Assembly (NCBI RefSeq): GCF_036013645.1
Contig: NZ_CP107869.1
Coordinates: 8,370,001-8,434,000 of the forward strand
From: Streptomyces sp. NBC_00490
GTDB taxonomy: Bacteria > Actinomycetota > Actinomycetes > Streptomycetales > Streptomycetaceae
Length of the DNA stretch: 64,000 nt
Direction of reading: 5' to 3'
A program made the translations under genes and the position numbers. Each line of letters opens with the position of its first letter. The stretch's first letter is position 1. Positions 1-8,459 of the stretch are shown here, one piece after another. Under the pieces are notes generated by a model, which was not told the DNA's origin, did not search any database, and saw nothing but the letters and a program-made list of their open reading frames with translations.

Positions 1-2
1 TC

Positions 3-122
3 CCGCCCGGCCACCTCCTCACCGCCGACCAGATCGCCGACTCGGTCGTGTGGGCCATCCGGCAGCCCGAGGGCGTCGACGTCAACACCGTGGTCGTACG
101 GCCGATCGGCCAGCCCAACTGA
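3..122 (+). CDS. Short-chain dehydrogenase/reductase, C-terminal fragment (cut by window edge)
   Basis: Only the last 39 codons are in the window, ending at the TGA at 120-122. The peptide has the form LTADQIADSVVWAIRQP followed by VDVNTVVVRPIGQPN. This matches the C-terminal part of classical SDR oxidoreductases of the YdfG/serine-dehydrogenase type, where an 'aeDIA..v.wal.qP' helix precedes a 'vdvne.vvRP..q' strand. These enzymes use NAD(P)H to reduce carbonyls or oxidise alcohols; the substrate cannot be told because the Rossmann fold and the catalytic Tyr-Lys lie outside the window. Confidence 0.7.
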   Translation, partial: PPGHLLTADQIADSVVWAIRQPEGVDVNTVVVRPIGQPN

Positions 123-213
123 CGACCCTCCTGCCGGACCGGTGGCCGATGCATGGACCGTCGGCGCGCGGGTACGCGGGCGATCTCCGTCACCGTCGCG
201 AGGATCACGTTCC

Positions 214-1161
214 GTGGCACGTACCGACACCGTCCGAGACCGTCTGCGCCCGCCCCGGGAGCCCATGGGCCCGCGAGCCGGGCAGGCGGTCGCCGCACTG
301 ACGCTGGCCGTGTCGCCGGTGTGCATCGAACTGTCCGGCGCGGACGCCGGTACGGCCTCGGTGTACCGGTGTCTGCTCGCGCTGCCCGCTCTGGTGCTGC
401 TGGTCCTCCCGGAGTACCGGCGCGAAGGCCCGCCGCCCCGGCGGCAGCTGGTGTACGGACTGGTGGGCGGGGTGCTGTTCGCGGGGGACATGCTGCTGTG
501 GACCAAGGCGATCGGCGAGGTGGGCGCGGGGCTGTCGACCGTGCTGGTCAATGTGCAGGTCGTCCTGGTGCCGTTGCTGGCCTGGGCGGTGGACCGAGAG
601 CGCGTCCCGGGCCGTTTCCTGCTGTGGCTGCCGGTCCTGGTCGCCGGTGTGGTGCTCACCGGCGGGCTGTTCGAGCAGGGCGCGAGCGGCAGCGACCCCG
701 CGGCGGGCACCCTCCACGCGATCCTGGCGGCTCTCAGCTACTCGGGTTTCCTGTTCCTGCTGCGCCGCGGCGGCTTCCACGGCCACGTCCGCACGACATA
801 CACCGCGGTCGTCTTCTCGGCCACCGTCGCCTCGGCCCTCGGCGGCTGGGCCTGGGGCGCCCTCGACCTCGCCCCGCCCGCGGACACCCTGGCCTGGCTC
901 GCCCTGGCGGCGCTCACCAGCGGGATCATCGGCTGGCTCATGGTCGCCGTCTACTCGCCCCGGCTCCCGAGCCACGTCGGCGCGGTCCTGCTGCTCCTCA
1001 CGCCCGTCGGGGCGTTGGCGCTTGGGGCGCTGGTACTGGGGGAGCGGCCGTCCCCTGCGCAGTGGGCCGGCGCCGCGCTCATCCTGGTCAGCGCGTACGC
1101 CACGGTGACCGGCCGAAGGGGCGCCCCCTCCTCGGAGGAGGACGCCCCTCGTGACGCCTAG
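214..1161 (+). CDS. EamA/DMT-family membrane transporter
   Basis: Drug/metabolite-type permease of about 315 residues with roughly ten hydrophobic segments arranged as two EamA repeats. Repeat 1 has the typical ending TASVYRCLLALPALVLLVLP, and repeat 2 ends in LGALVLGERPSPAQWAGAAL, a classic EamA C-terminal signature. I chose the GTG at 214 because AGGA lies 9 bases upstream; the frame is open further upstream to an ATG at 142, and an ATG at 265 is also possible. It probably exports a small metabolite or amino acid, substrate unknown. The 3' end overlaps the convergent gene by 4 bases and carries a hairpin. Confidence 0.8.
   Translation: MARTDTVRDRLRPPREPMGPRAGQAVAALTLAVSPVCIELSGADAGTASVYRCLLALPALVLLVLPEYRREGPPPRRQLVYGLVGGVLFAGDMLLWTKAIGEVGAGLSTVLVNVQVVLVPLLAWAVDRERVPGRFLLWLPVLVAGVVLTGGLFEQGASGSDPAAGTLHAILAALSYSGFLFLLRRGGFHGHVRTTYTAVVFSATVASALGGWAWGALDLAPPADTLAWLALAALTSGIIGWLMVAVYSPRLPSHVGAVLLLLTPVGALALGALVLGERPSPAQWAGAALILVSAYATVTGRRGAPSSEEDAPRDA
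1117..1149. terminator. Hairpin at the convergent 3' ends of the EamA and calcium-repeat genes
   Basis: AGGGGCG at 1117-1123 pairs with CGCCCCT at 1143-1149, and a second inner arm (CCTCCTC at 1127-1133 with GAGGAGG at 1135-1141) stacks inside it. It lies in the last codons of the plus-strand transporter just before the shared CTAG stop region, so it could end transcription from both sides. There is no T-run, which is usual for Streptomyces. Confidence 0.5.
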
Positions 1162-1862
1162 CCGAACACCTTGACCTCACAGCCGGACACGTCGTCGATC
1201 GGGTCGACGTAGCAGCGGTCGAAGCCGGCGTGGCCGCGCACCTGGTCCTTCTCGTTGTCCCGGGCGTCAATCGTGTCGTCGCCCGAGTTGCCCAGGAGCA
1301 GGTCCTTCCCGGCGCCGCCCCTGAGCGTGTCCCGTCCGAGGCCGCCGACGAGGGTGTCCGGCCCGGGCCCGCCGTCGAGCGTGTCCTTGCCCGCGCTGCC
1401 CAGCAGCGTGTCCGGGCCGGGGCCGCCGAACAGCCTGTCGTTGCCCCAGTTCCAGGTGAAGTGGATTCCGTCGCCGCCGTAGACGGTGTCCTTGCCGTCG
1501 AACCCCCGGAGCTCGTCGGAGCCCGCATACCCCCGGATGACGTCCTCGCCCTCATTGCCCGCGACCCGGTCGTCACCACTGCCCGCGAGCAGGGTGTCGT
1601 TGCCCCCGCCCCCGCAGACCACGTCCGCGCCGGCGCCGGAGTCGATCCTGTCGTTCCCGCCGAGCCCGTGCACGACATCCTTGGCCGCACCGGTGTTGAG
1701 GGTGTCGGGGCCGTTGCCGCCCCACACCGTGGCGAGGGGGCCGAAGCAGGGCGGTGGTGAGGCCGCCGCCGCGTCCGTCTGTGCGGCGACGAGCATGCCG
1801 CCCGCGAGGGCGACCGCCGCGCAGGCCGCGGTGAACGCCCCTGTTCGTGTTCGTGCCTTCAT
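1158..1862 (-). CDS. Secreted calcium-binding hemolysin-type repeat protein
   Basis: Protein of 234 residues. A signal peptide of about 34 residues (MKARTRTGAFTAACAAVALAG, ending in ADAAAASP-like small residues) is followed by a short Cys-containing linker and then about eight RTX-type nonapeptide repeats of the GGxGxDxL pattern (GGNDRIDSGAGADVVCGGGG, GSGDDRVAGNEGEDVIRGYA and so on). Such repeats form a calcium-filled beta-roll. There is no catalytic domain, so it is likely a small exported structural or binding protein. Two Cys in the C-terminal region (DRCYVDPIDDVSGCEV) could form a disulfide. The start is the ATG that begins the signal peptide; the ribosome site is weak (GGGG). Confidence 0.8.
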   Translation of the reverse strand: MKARTRTGAFTAACAAVALAGGMLVAAQTDAAAASPPPCFGPLATVWGGNGPDTLNTGAAKDVVHGLGGNDRIDSGAGADVVCGGGGNDTLLAGSGDDRVAGNEGEDVIRGYAGSDELRGFDGKDTVYGGDGIHFTWNWGNDRLFGGPGPDTLLGSAGKDTLDGGPGPDTLVGGLGRDTLRGGAGKDLLLGNSGDDTIDARDNEKDQVRGHAGFDRCYVDPIDDVSGCEVKVFG

Positions 1863-1927
1863 TGCTGAACCCCGTTCGTGGTCCGAATACCTGGAGACCA
1901 CGGTGGACTCACCACGCCCCCGCCACC

Positions 1928-1945
1928 ATTCGCCATTTGACGAAT
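1928..1945. promoter_or_regulatory. ATTCG-N8-CGAAT dyad upstream of the LuxR-type gene
   Basis: ATTCG at 1928-1932 is repeated inverted as CGAAT at 1941-1945 in the divergent region between the calcium-repeat gene and the LuxR-type regulator. A TTGACG hexamer that could be a -35 box lies within it. It may be an autoregulatory operator; this is inference only. Confidence 0.3.
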
Positions 1946-2006
1946 CATCAGGGCCCCTCGACCCCGGAGGCGTACCGTCGAAGGAGCCCGGCGACAGGAG
2001 GCGGAC

Positions 2007-2753
2007 ATGAGCCGTCACTCGATCACGACACGGGACCTGCGGACGATGTTCGACGTCCTCGACGAGGCCCGGCACGACGACGGGGACGAGTTCCCGCCCC
2101 GCAGCCTCCTGCGCGGGCTGGGACGGCTGATCCCGTGCGATGTGGCCGGGTTCGACGAGGTCGACAACCCCACCCGCCGGTATCTTCACCTCCAGGAGGA
2201 TCTCTACGCGGGCGACTACGGGGACCCGCACGTCGAGGCCTATTGGCGCTGGCGGCACCAGCATCCGCACTGCCGGCTGGCCGACCAGGCCTGCGGCCGT
2301 CTCCCGGTCGCCCAGAACCTGGACTACCAGTCCGCACGGGAGATACGGAACCAGGCCTTCTACACGGAGTATCTGAAGCCCGTCGTCAACACGCTCTTCG
2401 TGATGCTGCCCAGCGCGCCCGGCCGCATCCGCACGTACAACTTCTCCCGGGAGACCTCACGCCGCTTCAGCGAACGCGACCGTCTCGTACTGGAGTTGCT
2501 GCGGCCGCACCTGTACGCGGTCTACCGGGAGGCCGCTGTGCGGCGGCAGGTGCCGGTGCGGCTCACCGTCCGGGAGCTCGACGTCATGCGGGCCGTCGCG
2601 GACGGGCTCGGAACCGAGGCCATCGCGCGGCAGTTCGTCGTCGCGCCCAGTACCGTCCGCAAGCACCTGGAGAACACCTTCCGCAAGCTCGGCGTCTCCA
2701 GCCGTACCGCCGCCCTCGCGCGGCTGTTCCCCGAACCCGAGGCGGGGACATGA
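2007..2753 (+). CDS. LuxR-family helix-turn-helix transcriptional regulator
   Basis: Protein of 248 residues. The C-terminal 60 residues form a clear LuxR/GerE HTH: LTVRELDVMRAVADGLGTEA, then IARQFVVAPSTVRKHLENTF and RKLGVSSRTAALARLF. The N-terminal 170 residues are not a response-regulator receiver domain; they look like the GAF-like sensory region seen in many stand-alone Streptomyces LuxR proteins. The start ATG at 2007 has a strong ribosome site (ACAGGAGGCGGAC). Targets are unknown; the gene is divergent from the calcium-repeat gene, which is a natural candidate. Confidence 0.85.
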   Translation: MSRHSITTRDLRTMFDVLDEARHDDGDEFPPRSLLRGLGRLIPCDVAGFDEVDNPTRRYLHLQEDLYAGDYGDPHVEAYWRWRHQHPHCRLADQACGRLPVAQNLDYQSAREIRNQAFYTEYLKPVVNTLFVMLPSAPGRIRTYNFSRETSRRFSERDRLVLELLRPHLYAVYREAAVRRQVPVRLTVRELDVMRAVADGLGTEAIARQFVVAPSTVRKHLENTFRKLGVSSRTAALARLFPEPEAGT

Positions 2754-2756
2754 CGA

Positions 2757-2787
2757 AGGCCCGGGCGGCGCGTCACCGCCCGGGCCT
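2757..2787. terminator. Bidirectional terminator hairpin
   Basis: A perfect 12-bp stem, AGGCCCGGGCGG at 2757-2768 with its complement at 2776-2787 and a 7-base loop. It sits between the convergent luxR-type and aldo-keto reductase genes. Confidence 0.75.
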
Positions 2788-2802
2788 CGAAACGCCGTAC
2801 CG

Positions 2803-3639
2803 TCAGGCCGCGTTGAACGTCGACGGGTCCGGGCCCAGCCGCCGGTCCTCGTTCAGCGCGCTGATCGCCGCGAGGTCCTCGGTGTCCAGGCTGAAGTCGA
2901 AGACCTCGATGTTCTCCTTGATCCGGGACGGGGTCACGGACTTGGGGATCACGACATTGCCGAGCTGAAGGTGCCAGCGCAGGACGACCTGCGCCGGAGT
3001 GCGCCCGTGCTTCTGCGCGATGGCCACGACCGCGGGGACCTCCAGGAGGCCCTTGCCCTGGCCGAGCGGCGACCAGGCCTCGGTGGCGATGCCCTGCTCC
3101 GCGTGGTACTCGCGGGCCGCGCGCTGCTGGAGGTGCGGGTGCAGCTCGATCTGGTCGACGGCCGGGATGACGGACGTCTCGGCGATCAGCCGCTCGAGGT
3201 GCGCGGGCTCGAAGTTGGACACACCGATGGCGCGGATGCGGCCGTCGGCGTGCAGCTTCTCGAACGCCTTGTACGTGTCGACGTACAAGTCCCGCTCAGG
3301 GGTGGGCCAGTGGATCAGGTACAGATCCACGAAGTCCAGGCCGAGCTTCTCCAGCGAGGTGTCGAAGGCACGCAGGGTCGCGTCGTACCCCTGGTCGCTG
3401 TTCCAGAGCTTGGTGGTGACGAAGATGTCCTCGCGCGGGAGACCGGCGGCGGCGATCGCCTTGCCGGTGCCCTCTTCGTTGCCGTAGATCGCCGCTGTGT
3501 CGATGCTGCGGTACCCGGCCTCCAGAGCGGTGCTGACCGCCTGCTCGGCCTCGTCGTCCGGCACCTGCCAGACTCCGAACCCCAGCTGGGGCATCTCCAC
3601 GCCGTTGTTGAGGATGATCGGGGGGACCTTGCTGCTCAC
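2803..3639 (-). CDS. Aldo/keto reductase (2,5-diketo-D-gluconate reductase type)
   Basis: TIM-barrel NADPH-dependent oxidoreductase of about 278 residues. Family motifs are all present: GYRSIDTAAIYGNEEG (catalytic Asp and Tyr), FVTTKLWN (catalytic Lys), DLYLIHWP (catalytic His), AIGVSNFEPAHLERL and the cofactor loop VIPKSVTPSRIKENIEVFDF. It reduces aldehydes or ketones in the cytoplasm; the real substrate cannot be read. I prefer the GTG at 3639 because AAGGA lies 9 bases upstream and the family starts near 'VPPIILNNG'; the frame stays open to 3687. Confidence 0.85.
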   Translation of the reverse strand: MSSKVPPIILNNGVEMPQLGFGVWQVPDDEAEQAVSTALEAGYRSIDTAAIYGNEEGTGKAIAAAGLPREDIFVTTKLWNSDQGYDATLRAFDTSLEKLGLDFVDLYLIHWPTPERDLYVDTYKAFEKLHADGRIRAIGVSNFEPAHLERLIAETSVIPAVDQIELHPHLQQRAAREYHAEQGIATEAWSPLGQGKGLLEVPAVVAIAQKHGRTPAQVVLRWHLQLGNVVIPKSVTPSRIKENIEVFDFSLDTEDLAAISALNEDRRLGPDPSTFNAA

Positions 3640-3748
3640 GAGCTCTTGATCCTTACGGTTGCCGACAAGTGGTACTCCCATCGTCAACGATCAACCGCCC
3701 CGATGCATTCCTGACCGCGGAATCCGACAGAATCCGCCGGAAACGAGC

Positions 3749-5572
3749 TCAGGCCCGGTACAAGGCCTCGACCTCGCCGGCGTACGTCGTCTCGATCGCC
3801 TTGCGCTTCAGCTTCAACGACGGCGTCAGCAACCCGTGCTCCTCGGTGAACGGCTGCGCCAGGATGCGGAACGTACGGATCGACTCGGCCTGCGAGACCA
3901 GCGTGTTGGCGGCGACCACGGCCCGTCTGACCTCCGCCTCCAGGTCCGCGTCCCGCACCAGCTCGGCCGCCGTCAGCTGAGGTTTGCCGCGCATCGTCAG
4001 CCAGTGCTCGACGGCCTCCTGGTCGAGGGTGACCAGTGCGGCGACATACGGGCGGTCGTTGCCCACGACGATGCACTGGGCGACCAGCGGATGGTCCCGG
4101 ACACGTTCCTCCAGCAGCCCGGGCGCCACGCTCTTGCCGCCCGAGGTGACCAGGATCTCCTTCTTGCGGCCGGTGATCGTGAGGAAGCCGTCCTCGTCCA
4201 GGGAGCCCAGGTCGCCGGTGGCGAGCCAGCCGTCGTGCAGGGTCTCGTCGGTGGCCTTCTGGTTGTTCAGGTAGCACTGGAACATGTTGGGGCCGTGCAG
4301 CCAGATCTCGCCGTCGTCCGCGATGTGCACGGTGACGCCCGGGATGGGCTGGCCGACCGTGCCGTAGCGGGTGCGCCCGGGCGGGTTGGCGGTCGCCGCC
4401 GCCGTCGACTCGGTCAGGCCGTAGCCCTCGTAGATCTGCACGCCCGCGCCCGCGAAGAACAGGCCGAGCCGGCGGTCCATCGCCGAGCCGCCCGACATCG
4501 CGTTGCGGATCCGGCCGCCCATCGCGGCCCGCACCTTGGCGTAGACGAGCTTGTCGAAGAGCTGGTGCTGCACGCGTAGACCCGCCGAAGGACCGGGTCC
4601 GATGCCCCAGGCCTTGGCCTCGACGGCCTCCGCGTACTTCACCGCGATCTCGACGGCCTTCTCGAAGGGCCCGGCCTTGCCCTCCTTCTCGGCCTTGCGG
4701 CGGGCGGCGTTGAAGACCTTCTCGAAGATGTACGGCACGGCGAGGATGAACGTCGGCTTGAACGCGGCCAGGTCCGGCAGCAGCGCGGCGGCGTTGAGCT
4801 GCGGCTGGTGGCCGAAGCGGACCCCGCGGCTGATCGCGGCGACCTCCACCATCCGCCCGAAGACGTGCGCGAGCGGCAGGAACAGCAGGGTCGCCGCCTC
4901 GTCGCCCTTCTTGGAGTGGAACACCGGCTCCCAGCGCTCGGCGACCGTGTCCGCCTCCCACATGAAGCTGCCGTGGGTGATGACACAGCCCTTGGGACGG
5001 CCCGTGGTGCCCGAGGTGTAGATGATCGTGGCGACCGAGTCCGGGGTGACCGCCTGCCGGTGCCGGTGCACCACGTCGTCGTCGAGGGCGGCGCCCGCGT
5101 CGTACAGCTCGTGCACGGCGTCGGCGTCCAGCTGCCACAGCCGGTGCAGCTGCGGCAGCCGGTCGATGACGGTGGCGATCGTCATCGCGTGGTCCTCGTG
5201 CTCCACGATCGCGGCCGTGCACTCGGCGTCGTAGAGCATCCAGAAACACTGCTCGGCCGAGGAGGTGGGGTAGATCGGCACCACCTGGGCGCCGATCGTC
5301 CACAGGGCGTAGTCGAACAGGGTCCACTCGTAGCGGGTGCGGGACATGATGGCGACCCGGTCGCCGAACCGGATGCCCTGGGAGAGCAGCCCCTTGGCGA
5401 GGGCGAGCACCTCGTCCCGGAACTCCGCGGAGGAGACGTCACGCCACTGGTCCTGCTCGTCCTTGCGGCCGAGCGCGATGTGCTGCGGGTCCTCCTGGGC
5501 ACGCCGGAAGACGACGTCGGCCAGTCCCCCCACGGGGGCCGGCAACGCCAACGGAGGGTTGGTGAACTCGCG
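3749..5572 (-). CDS. Long-chain fatty acid-CoA ligase (AMP-forming)
   Basis: ANL-superfamily adenylate-forming enzyme of about 607 residues. Visible motifs are IIYTSGTTGRPKGC (phosphate loop), GYGLTESTAA, the TGD in LATGDLGSLDEDG, and the hinge GRKKEILVTSGGKSVAP. Streptomyces paralogs begin 'REFTNPPLA', which here is encoded from a TTG at 5572 behind a purine-rich GGGAGCGGGG; the open frame extends to 5620. It activates fatty acids to acyl-CoA via an acyl-AMP for beta-oxidation or lipid synthesis. It stands alone, and the 109 bases to the next gene hold nothing obvious. Confidence 0.85.
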   Translation of the reverse strand, partial: REFTNPPLALPAPVGGLADVVFRRAQEDPQHIALGRKDEQDQWRDVSSAEFRDEVLALAKGLLSQGIRFGDRVAIMSRTRYEWTLFDYALWTIGAQVVPIYPTSSAEQCFWMLYDAECTAAIVEHEDHAMTIATVIDRLPQLHRLWQLDADAVHELYDAGAALDDDVVHRHRQAVTPDSVATIIYTSGTTGRPKGCVITHGSFMWEADTVAERWEPVFHSKKGDEAATLLFLPLAHVFGRMVEVAAISRGVRFGHQPQLNAAALLPDLAAFKPTFILAVPYIFEKVFNAARRKAEKEGKAGPFEKAVEIAVKYAEAVEAKAWGIGPGPSAGLRVQHQLFDKLVYAKVRAAMGGRIRNAMSGGSAMDRRLGLFFAGAGVQIYEGYGLTESTAAATANPPGRTRYGTVGQPIPGVTVHIADDGEIWLHGPNMFQCYLNNQKATDETLHDGWLATGDLGSLDEDGFLTITGRKKEILVTSGGKSVAPGLLEERVRDHPLVAQCIVVGNDRPYVAALVTLDQEAVEHWLTMRGKPQLTAAELVRDADLEAEVRRAVVAANTLVSQAESIRTFRILAQPFTEEHGLLTPSLKLKRKAIETTYAGEVEALYRA

Positions 5573-5838
5573 CAAACCCCGCTCCCCGCTCCCTGGTCCC
5601 CGTTCCTGGTGGCTCCGCACAGCGCCGTGAAAGCTACCCCACCCGGGGACAGGGCGGGAGGGGGTGCGGATCCGAGCCCGGTTCAGGTACGCACTGGTCA
5701 GCGTCGGAAAATGCGCTCACATGGGGAAGGGTCGGACAGAAAACTGACGGTTGAGTAAGTTTCGGTCCCGTAATCTCCACCGAATCTGTACGACCCGGCT
5801 ACGGGCCCGGGCACGGCTCACGGCGGCTCGCGGAAGGA
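5573..5838. other. Intergenic region, nothing recognised
   Basis: About 266 bases between the acyl-CoA ligase start and the MFS transporter stop. I see no RNA gene, no convincing short gene and no strong hairpin. The upstream promoter of the ligase must lie here, but no clear -35/-10 pair stands out. Confidence 0.4.
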
Positions 5839-7338
5839 TCAGTTCCGCGGCGCTGCCGTCTCCTCTGTCAGCGTCTTCGCGGCCGGATCCGTCACACCCG
5901 CCTCGCCGGCACCCGGCGCCCGGACCAGGGCGAGGACCAGCGCCCCGCCGACCGTCGCCAGCGCACCCGCGGTCACCGCCGCCGTGTTGAGCCCCGAGGC
6001 GAACGCGGCCCGCAGCACCTGCTCCGGGAAGACGCCCCGCAGCGCCCCGGCACCGCCGCCCGCGAGCGTGTGCGCCGCCTCGTGCGGCAGCGTGTCCCGC
6101 ATCCGGGAGGTCAGCGCCGTACCGAAACCGGCGATCCCGAGCGCGTACCCCAGCTGCCGGAAGGTGTTCACCGCGCCGCCCGCCATCCCCGCCCGCTCCG
6201 GCGGTACGGCGGCCAGCGCGGCCCCCGCGATACCGGGCGCCACCAGCCCCGTACCGAAGCCCACCAGCAGCAGCCCCGGCACCAGAGCCGCCGCACCCGA
6301 CCCCGCGTCCAGCACCGCCATGCAGAACTGCCCCGCACCGATCAGCAGCAGCCCGCCTCCGACGGTGATCCGGACCGGCACCCCGTGCAGCAGCCGCCCG
6401 CCGGCCGCGGACACCACGAATGCGGCCAGCGACATCCACAGGAACACCAGCCCGCCGCGCACCGGACTCATCCCCAGCACGGTCTGCAGCCAGATCGAGG
6501 TGTACGCCATCACCCCGAACGCCGCCGCGTTGTAGGCGAGCGCCCCCGCCATCACCCCACTGAACGCGGGGCGCAGGAACAGCCGCAGATCCAGCAGCGG
6601 ATCGGCCACCCGCCGCTCCACCACGACGAAGCAGACCAGCGCGAGCGCCGCGAGCCCGAAGGAGGCGAGGGTGCCGGGCGCGGTCCAGCCGTGCGAGCCG
6701 GCCCGCACCGCCCCGTACGTCACCCCGCCCGCGAAGCCCGCGAACGTCACCGTGCCCGCCCAGTCCACCCGGCGCCCGCGCGCCGCCCGCGACTCGGGCA
6801 CGAGCCGCAGCGTCAGCCACACCGCGGCCACGCTCACCGGCAGATTGACGTAGAAGATCCACCGCCAGCCGGGCCCGTCGGTCAGCAGCCCGCCGAGCAC
6901 CGGCCCCACCGCGGCCGCCCCGCCGCTCACCGCGCCCCACACGCCGAGCGCCACCGACCGCCGCCGCCCCTGGTAGACCGAGCCCAGCAGCGGCAGCGTC
7001 GTCGCGAACATCGCCGCCGCGCCCACCCCCTGCAACCCCCGGGCCGCGACCAGTGTCCCCGGCCCGGAGGCGAGGCCGCACAGCAGCGACGCCACCGCGA
7101 ACACCACCACACCCGCCAGATGCACCCGGCGATGCCCGAGCACATCGGCCGCGGCCCCGATCCCGAGCAGCAGCGCGGCCAGTGCCAGCGCGTACCCGTC
7201 CATCACCCACTGCAGATCGCTCAGTGACGCGTCCAGCGCCCGTGCCATGTCCGGCAGCGCGACGATCGCGATCGTCACATCCAGCAACAACATGAACGTG
7301 CCCAGGCACACCGCGGTGAGCGGCCCCCATGTACGCAT
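5839..7338 (-). CDS. MFS transporter, DHA2 (14-TM drug:H+ antiporter) family
   Basis: Membrane protein of 499 residues with the expected 14 hydrophobic segments. The start MRTWGPLTAVCLGTFMLLLD followed by VTIAIVALPDMARALDASLS is diagnostic of the EmrB/QacA (DHA2) group. Motif A appears as GAAADVLGHRRV, and motif C-like GPVLGGLLTDGPGWRWIFYV is present. It exports drugs or metabolites by proton antiport. The ATG at 7338 has GAGGAG 8-9 bases upstream. It is divergent from an Lrp-type regulator, which likely controls it. Confidence 0.88.
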   Translation of the reverse strand: MRTWGPLTAVCLGTFMLLLDVTIAIVALPDMARALDASLSDLQWVMDGYALALAALLLGIGAAADVLGHRRVHLAGVVVFAVASLLCGLASGPGTLVAARGLQGVGAAAMFATTLPLLGSVYQGRRRSVALGVWGAVSGGAAAVGPVLGGLLTDGPGWRWIFYVNLPVSVAAVWLTLRLVPESRAARGRRVDWAGTVTFAGFAGGVTYGAVRAGSHGWTAPGTLASFGLAALALVCFVVVERRVADPLLDLRLFLRPAFSGVMAGALAYNAAAFGVMAYTSIWLQTVLGMSPVRGGLVFLWMSLAAFVVSAAGGRLLHGVPVRITVGGGLLLIGAGQFCMAVLDAGSGAAALVPGLLLVGFGTGLVAPGIAGAALAAVPPERAGMAGGAVNTFRQLGYALGIAGFGTALTSRMRDTLPHEAAHTLAGGGAGALRGVFPEQVLRAAFASGLNTAAVTAGALATVGGALVLALVRAPGAGEAGVTDPAAKTLTEETAAPRN

Positions 7339-7360
7339 GTCCTCAACTCCTCGTCCGTGG

Positions 7361-7380
7361 GCTGCGTAGTACTTCGTACG
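7361..7380. promoter_or_regulatory. Palindromic element between the MFS and Lrp-type genes
   Basis: The 109-bp divergent region contains overlapping small palindromes AGTACT (7368-7373) and CGTACG (7375-7380). Lrp/AsnC proteins bind such A/T-centred dyads, so this may be the operator of the divergent pair. Inference from position only. Confidence 0.3.
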
Positions 7381-7447
7381 ATGGCTCCGGTGCGGACGAT
7401 CCCACCGGTGATGGGTGTCCGAGCGCCGGAACTCGACAGGAGAAGGC

Positions 7448-8431
7448 ATGTTGACGCTGGAATCCACCGTTCTGGACGCTCTCGACCTCCAGTTGCTCTC
7501 GGCGCTCGAGGTCAACGGCCGCGCCTCCTTCAGCCGTCTGGGCGCCGTGCTCGGGGCCTCCGACCAGACGATCGCCCGCCGCTACCGCAAGCTGTGCGCC
7601 GAGGCGGGACTGCGGGTCCTCGCCCTCCGCGACCCGCACGTCCTCGGCGAGGACCAGTGGATCCTCAGGTTCCGCTGCGCGCCCGACAGCGCGGCGGCCA
7701 TCTCCGACGCGCTCGCCAAGCGGCCGGACACGGCCTGGATCGGACTGGCCTCCGGGGGCACCGAGATCGTCTGCATGACCCGGCCGCGCGGCCCCGGCGA
7801 CCACGACGAACTGCTGCTCGGCAAACTGCCCCGCACCCCGGGCGTCGTGGACATCCGCGCCCACCAGCTGCTCCACCGGTTCTACGGCGGCCCGGCCGGC
7901 TGGTCGAGGAAGTTCGGCGCGCTCGACGAGGACCAGATCGCCGCTCTGCGCCCGCACCCGGAACCCGGGACCGGCCCGGCCCGTGTCGAGCCGGACGACG
8001 AACCCCTGCTCGCCGTCCTGCGGCGCGACGGACGGGCGGGCTCTCCGGAACTCCAGCGCGCCACCGGGCGCTCCGAGTCGGCCGTCAAGCGCCGCCTCGC
8101 CGCGCTGCTCGGCTCCGGGGCGGTCTACATCGACATCGAGTACCACTCCGAGGCGCTCGGCTACCCGCGGGCCGCGGCCCTGTGGATCACCGCCGCGCCC
8201 GGCGCCCTCACGTCCGTCGGCCGGGCCCTCGCCGGCCACGACGAGGTCGCCTTCGCCAGCGCCACCGCCGGCCCCTCCAACCTGGTCGTGACCGCGGTCG
8301 TCAGGGACACGGCGGGGCTGTACGCCTACCTCAGCGGGCCACTGGGGCGGCTGGAGGGGGTCCAGCACGTGGAGGCGACGCCGTTCCTGCGGAGGGTGAA
8401 GCAGCTGACGTACGAGACGCCCGGCCGCTGA
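7448..8431 (+). CDS. Lrp/AsnC-family regulator with duplicated HTH-ligand units
   Basis: Protein of 327 residues, about twice a classical Lrp. Residues 1-150 hold a winged HTH (LDLQLLSALEVNGRASFSRL with DQTIARRYRKL) and an AsnC-type ligand domain; residues 180-327 repeat the pattern (PLLAVLRRDGRAGSPELQRA, ESAVKRRLAALLGSGAVY, then a second RAM-like domain). Tandem Lrp proteins are common in actinomycetes and often regulate a divergent exporter, as here. The ATG at 7448 has GGAGAAGG upstream; an in-frame ATG at 7415 lacks one. The ligand is probably an amino acid or similar small molecule. Confidence 0.82.
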   Translation: MLTLESTVLDALDLQLLSALEVNGRASFSRLGAVLGASDQTIARRYRKLCAEAGLRVLALRDPHVLGEDQWILRFRCAPDSAAAISDALAKRPDTAWIGLASGGTEIVCMTRPRGPGDHDELLLGKLPRTPGVVDIRAHQLLHRFYGGPAGWSRKFGALDEDQIAALRPHPEPGTGPARVEPDDEPLLAVLRRDGRAGSPELQRATGRSESAVKRRLAALLGSGAVYIDIEYHSEALGYPRAAALWITAAPGALTSVGRALAGHDEVAFASATAGPSNLVVTAVVRDTAGLYAYLSGPLGRLEGVQHVEATPFLRRVKQLTYETPGR

Positions 8432-8459
8432 CACCGGCCCGGCCGACCGAGGGGAGCGC

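Noticed and set aside
1230..2010. Long plus-strand frames opposite the calcium-repeat gene
   Set aside because: They are mirror frames of a repetitive GC-rich gene; the minus strand has a signal peptide and regular RTX repeats.
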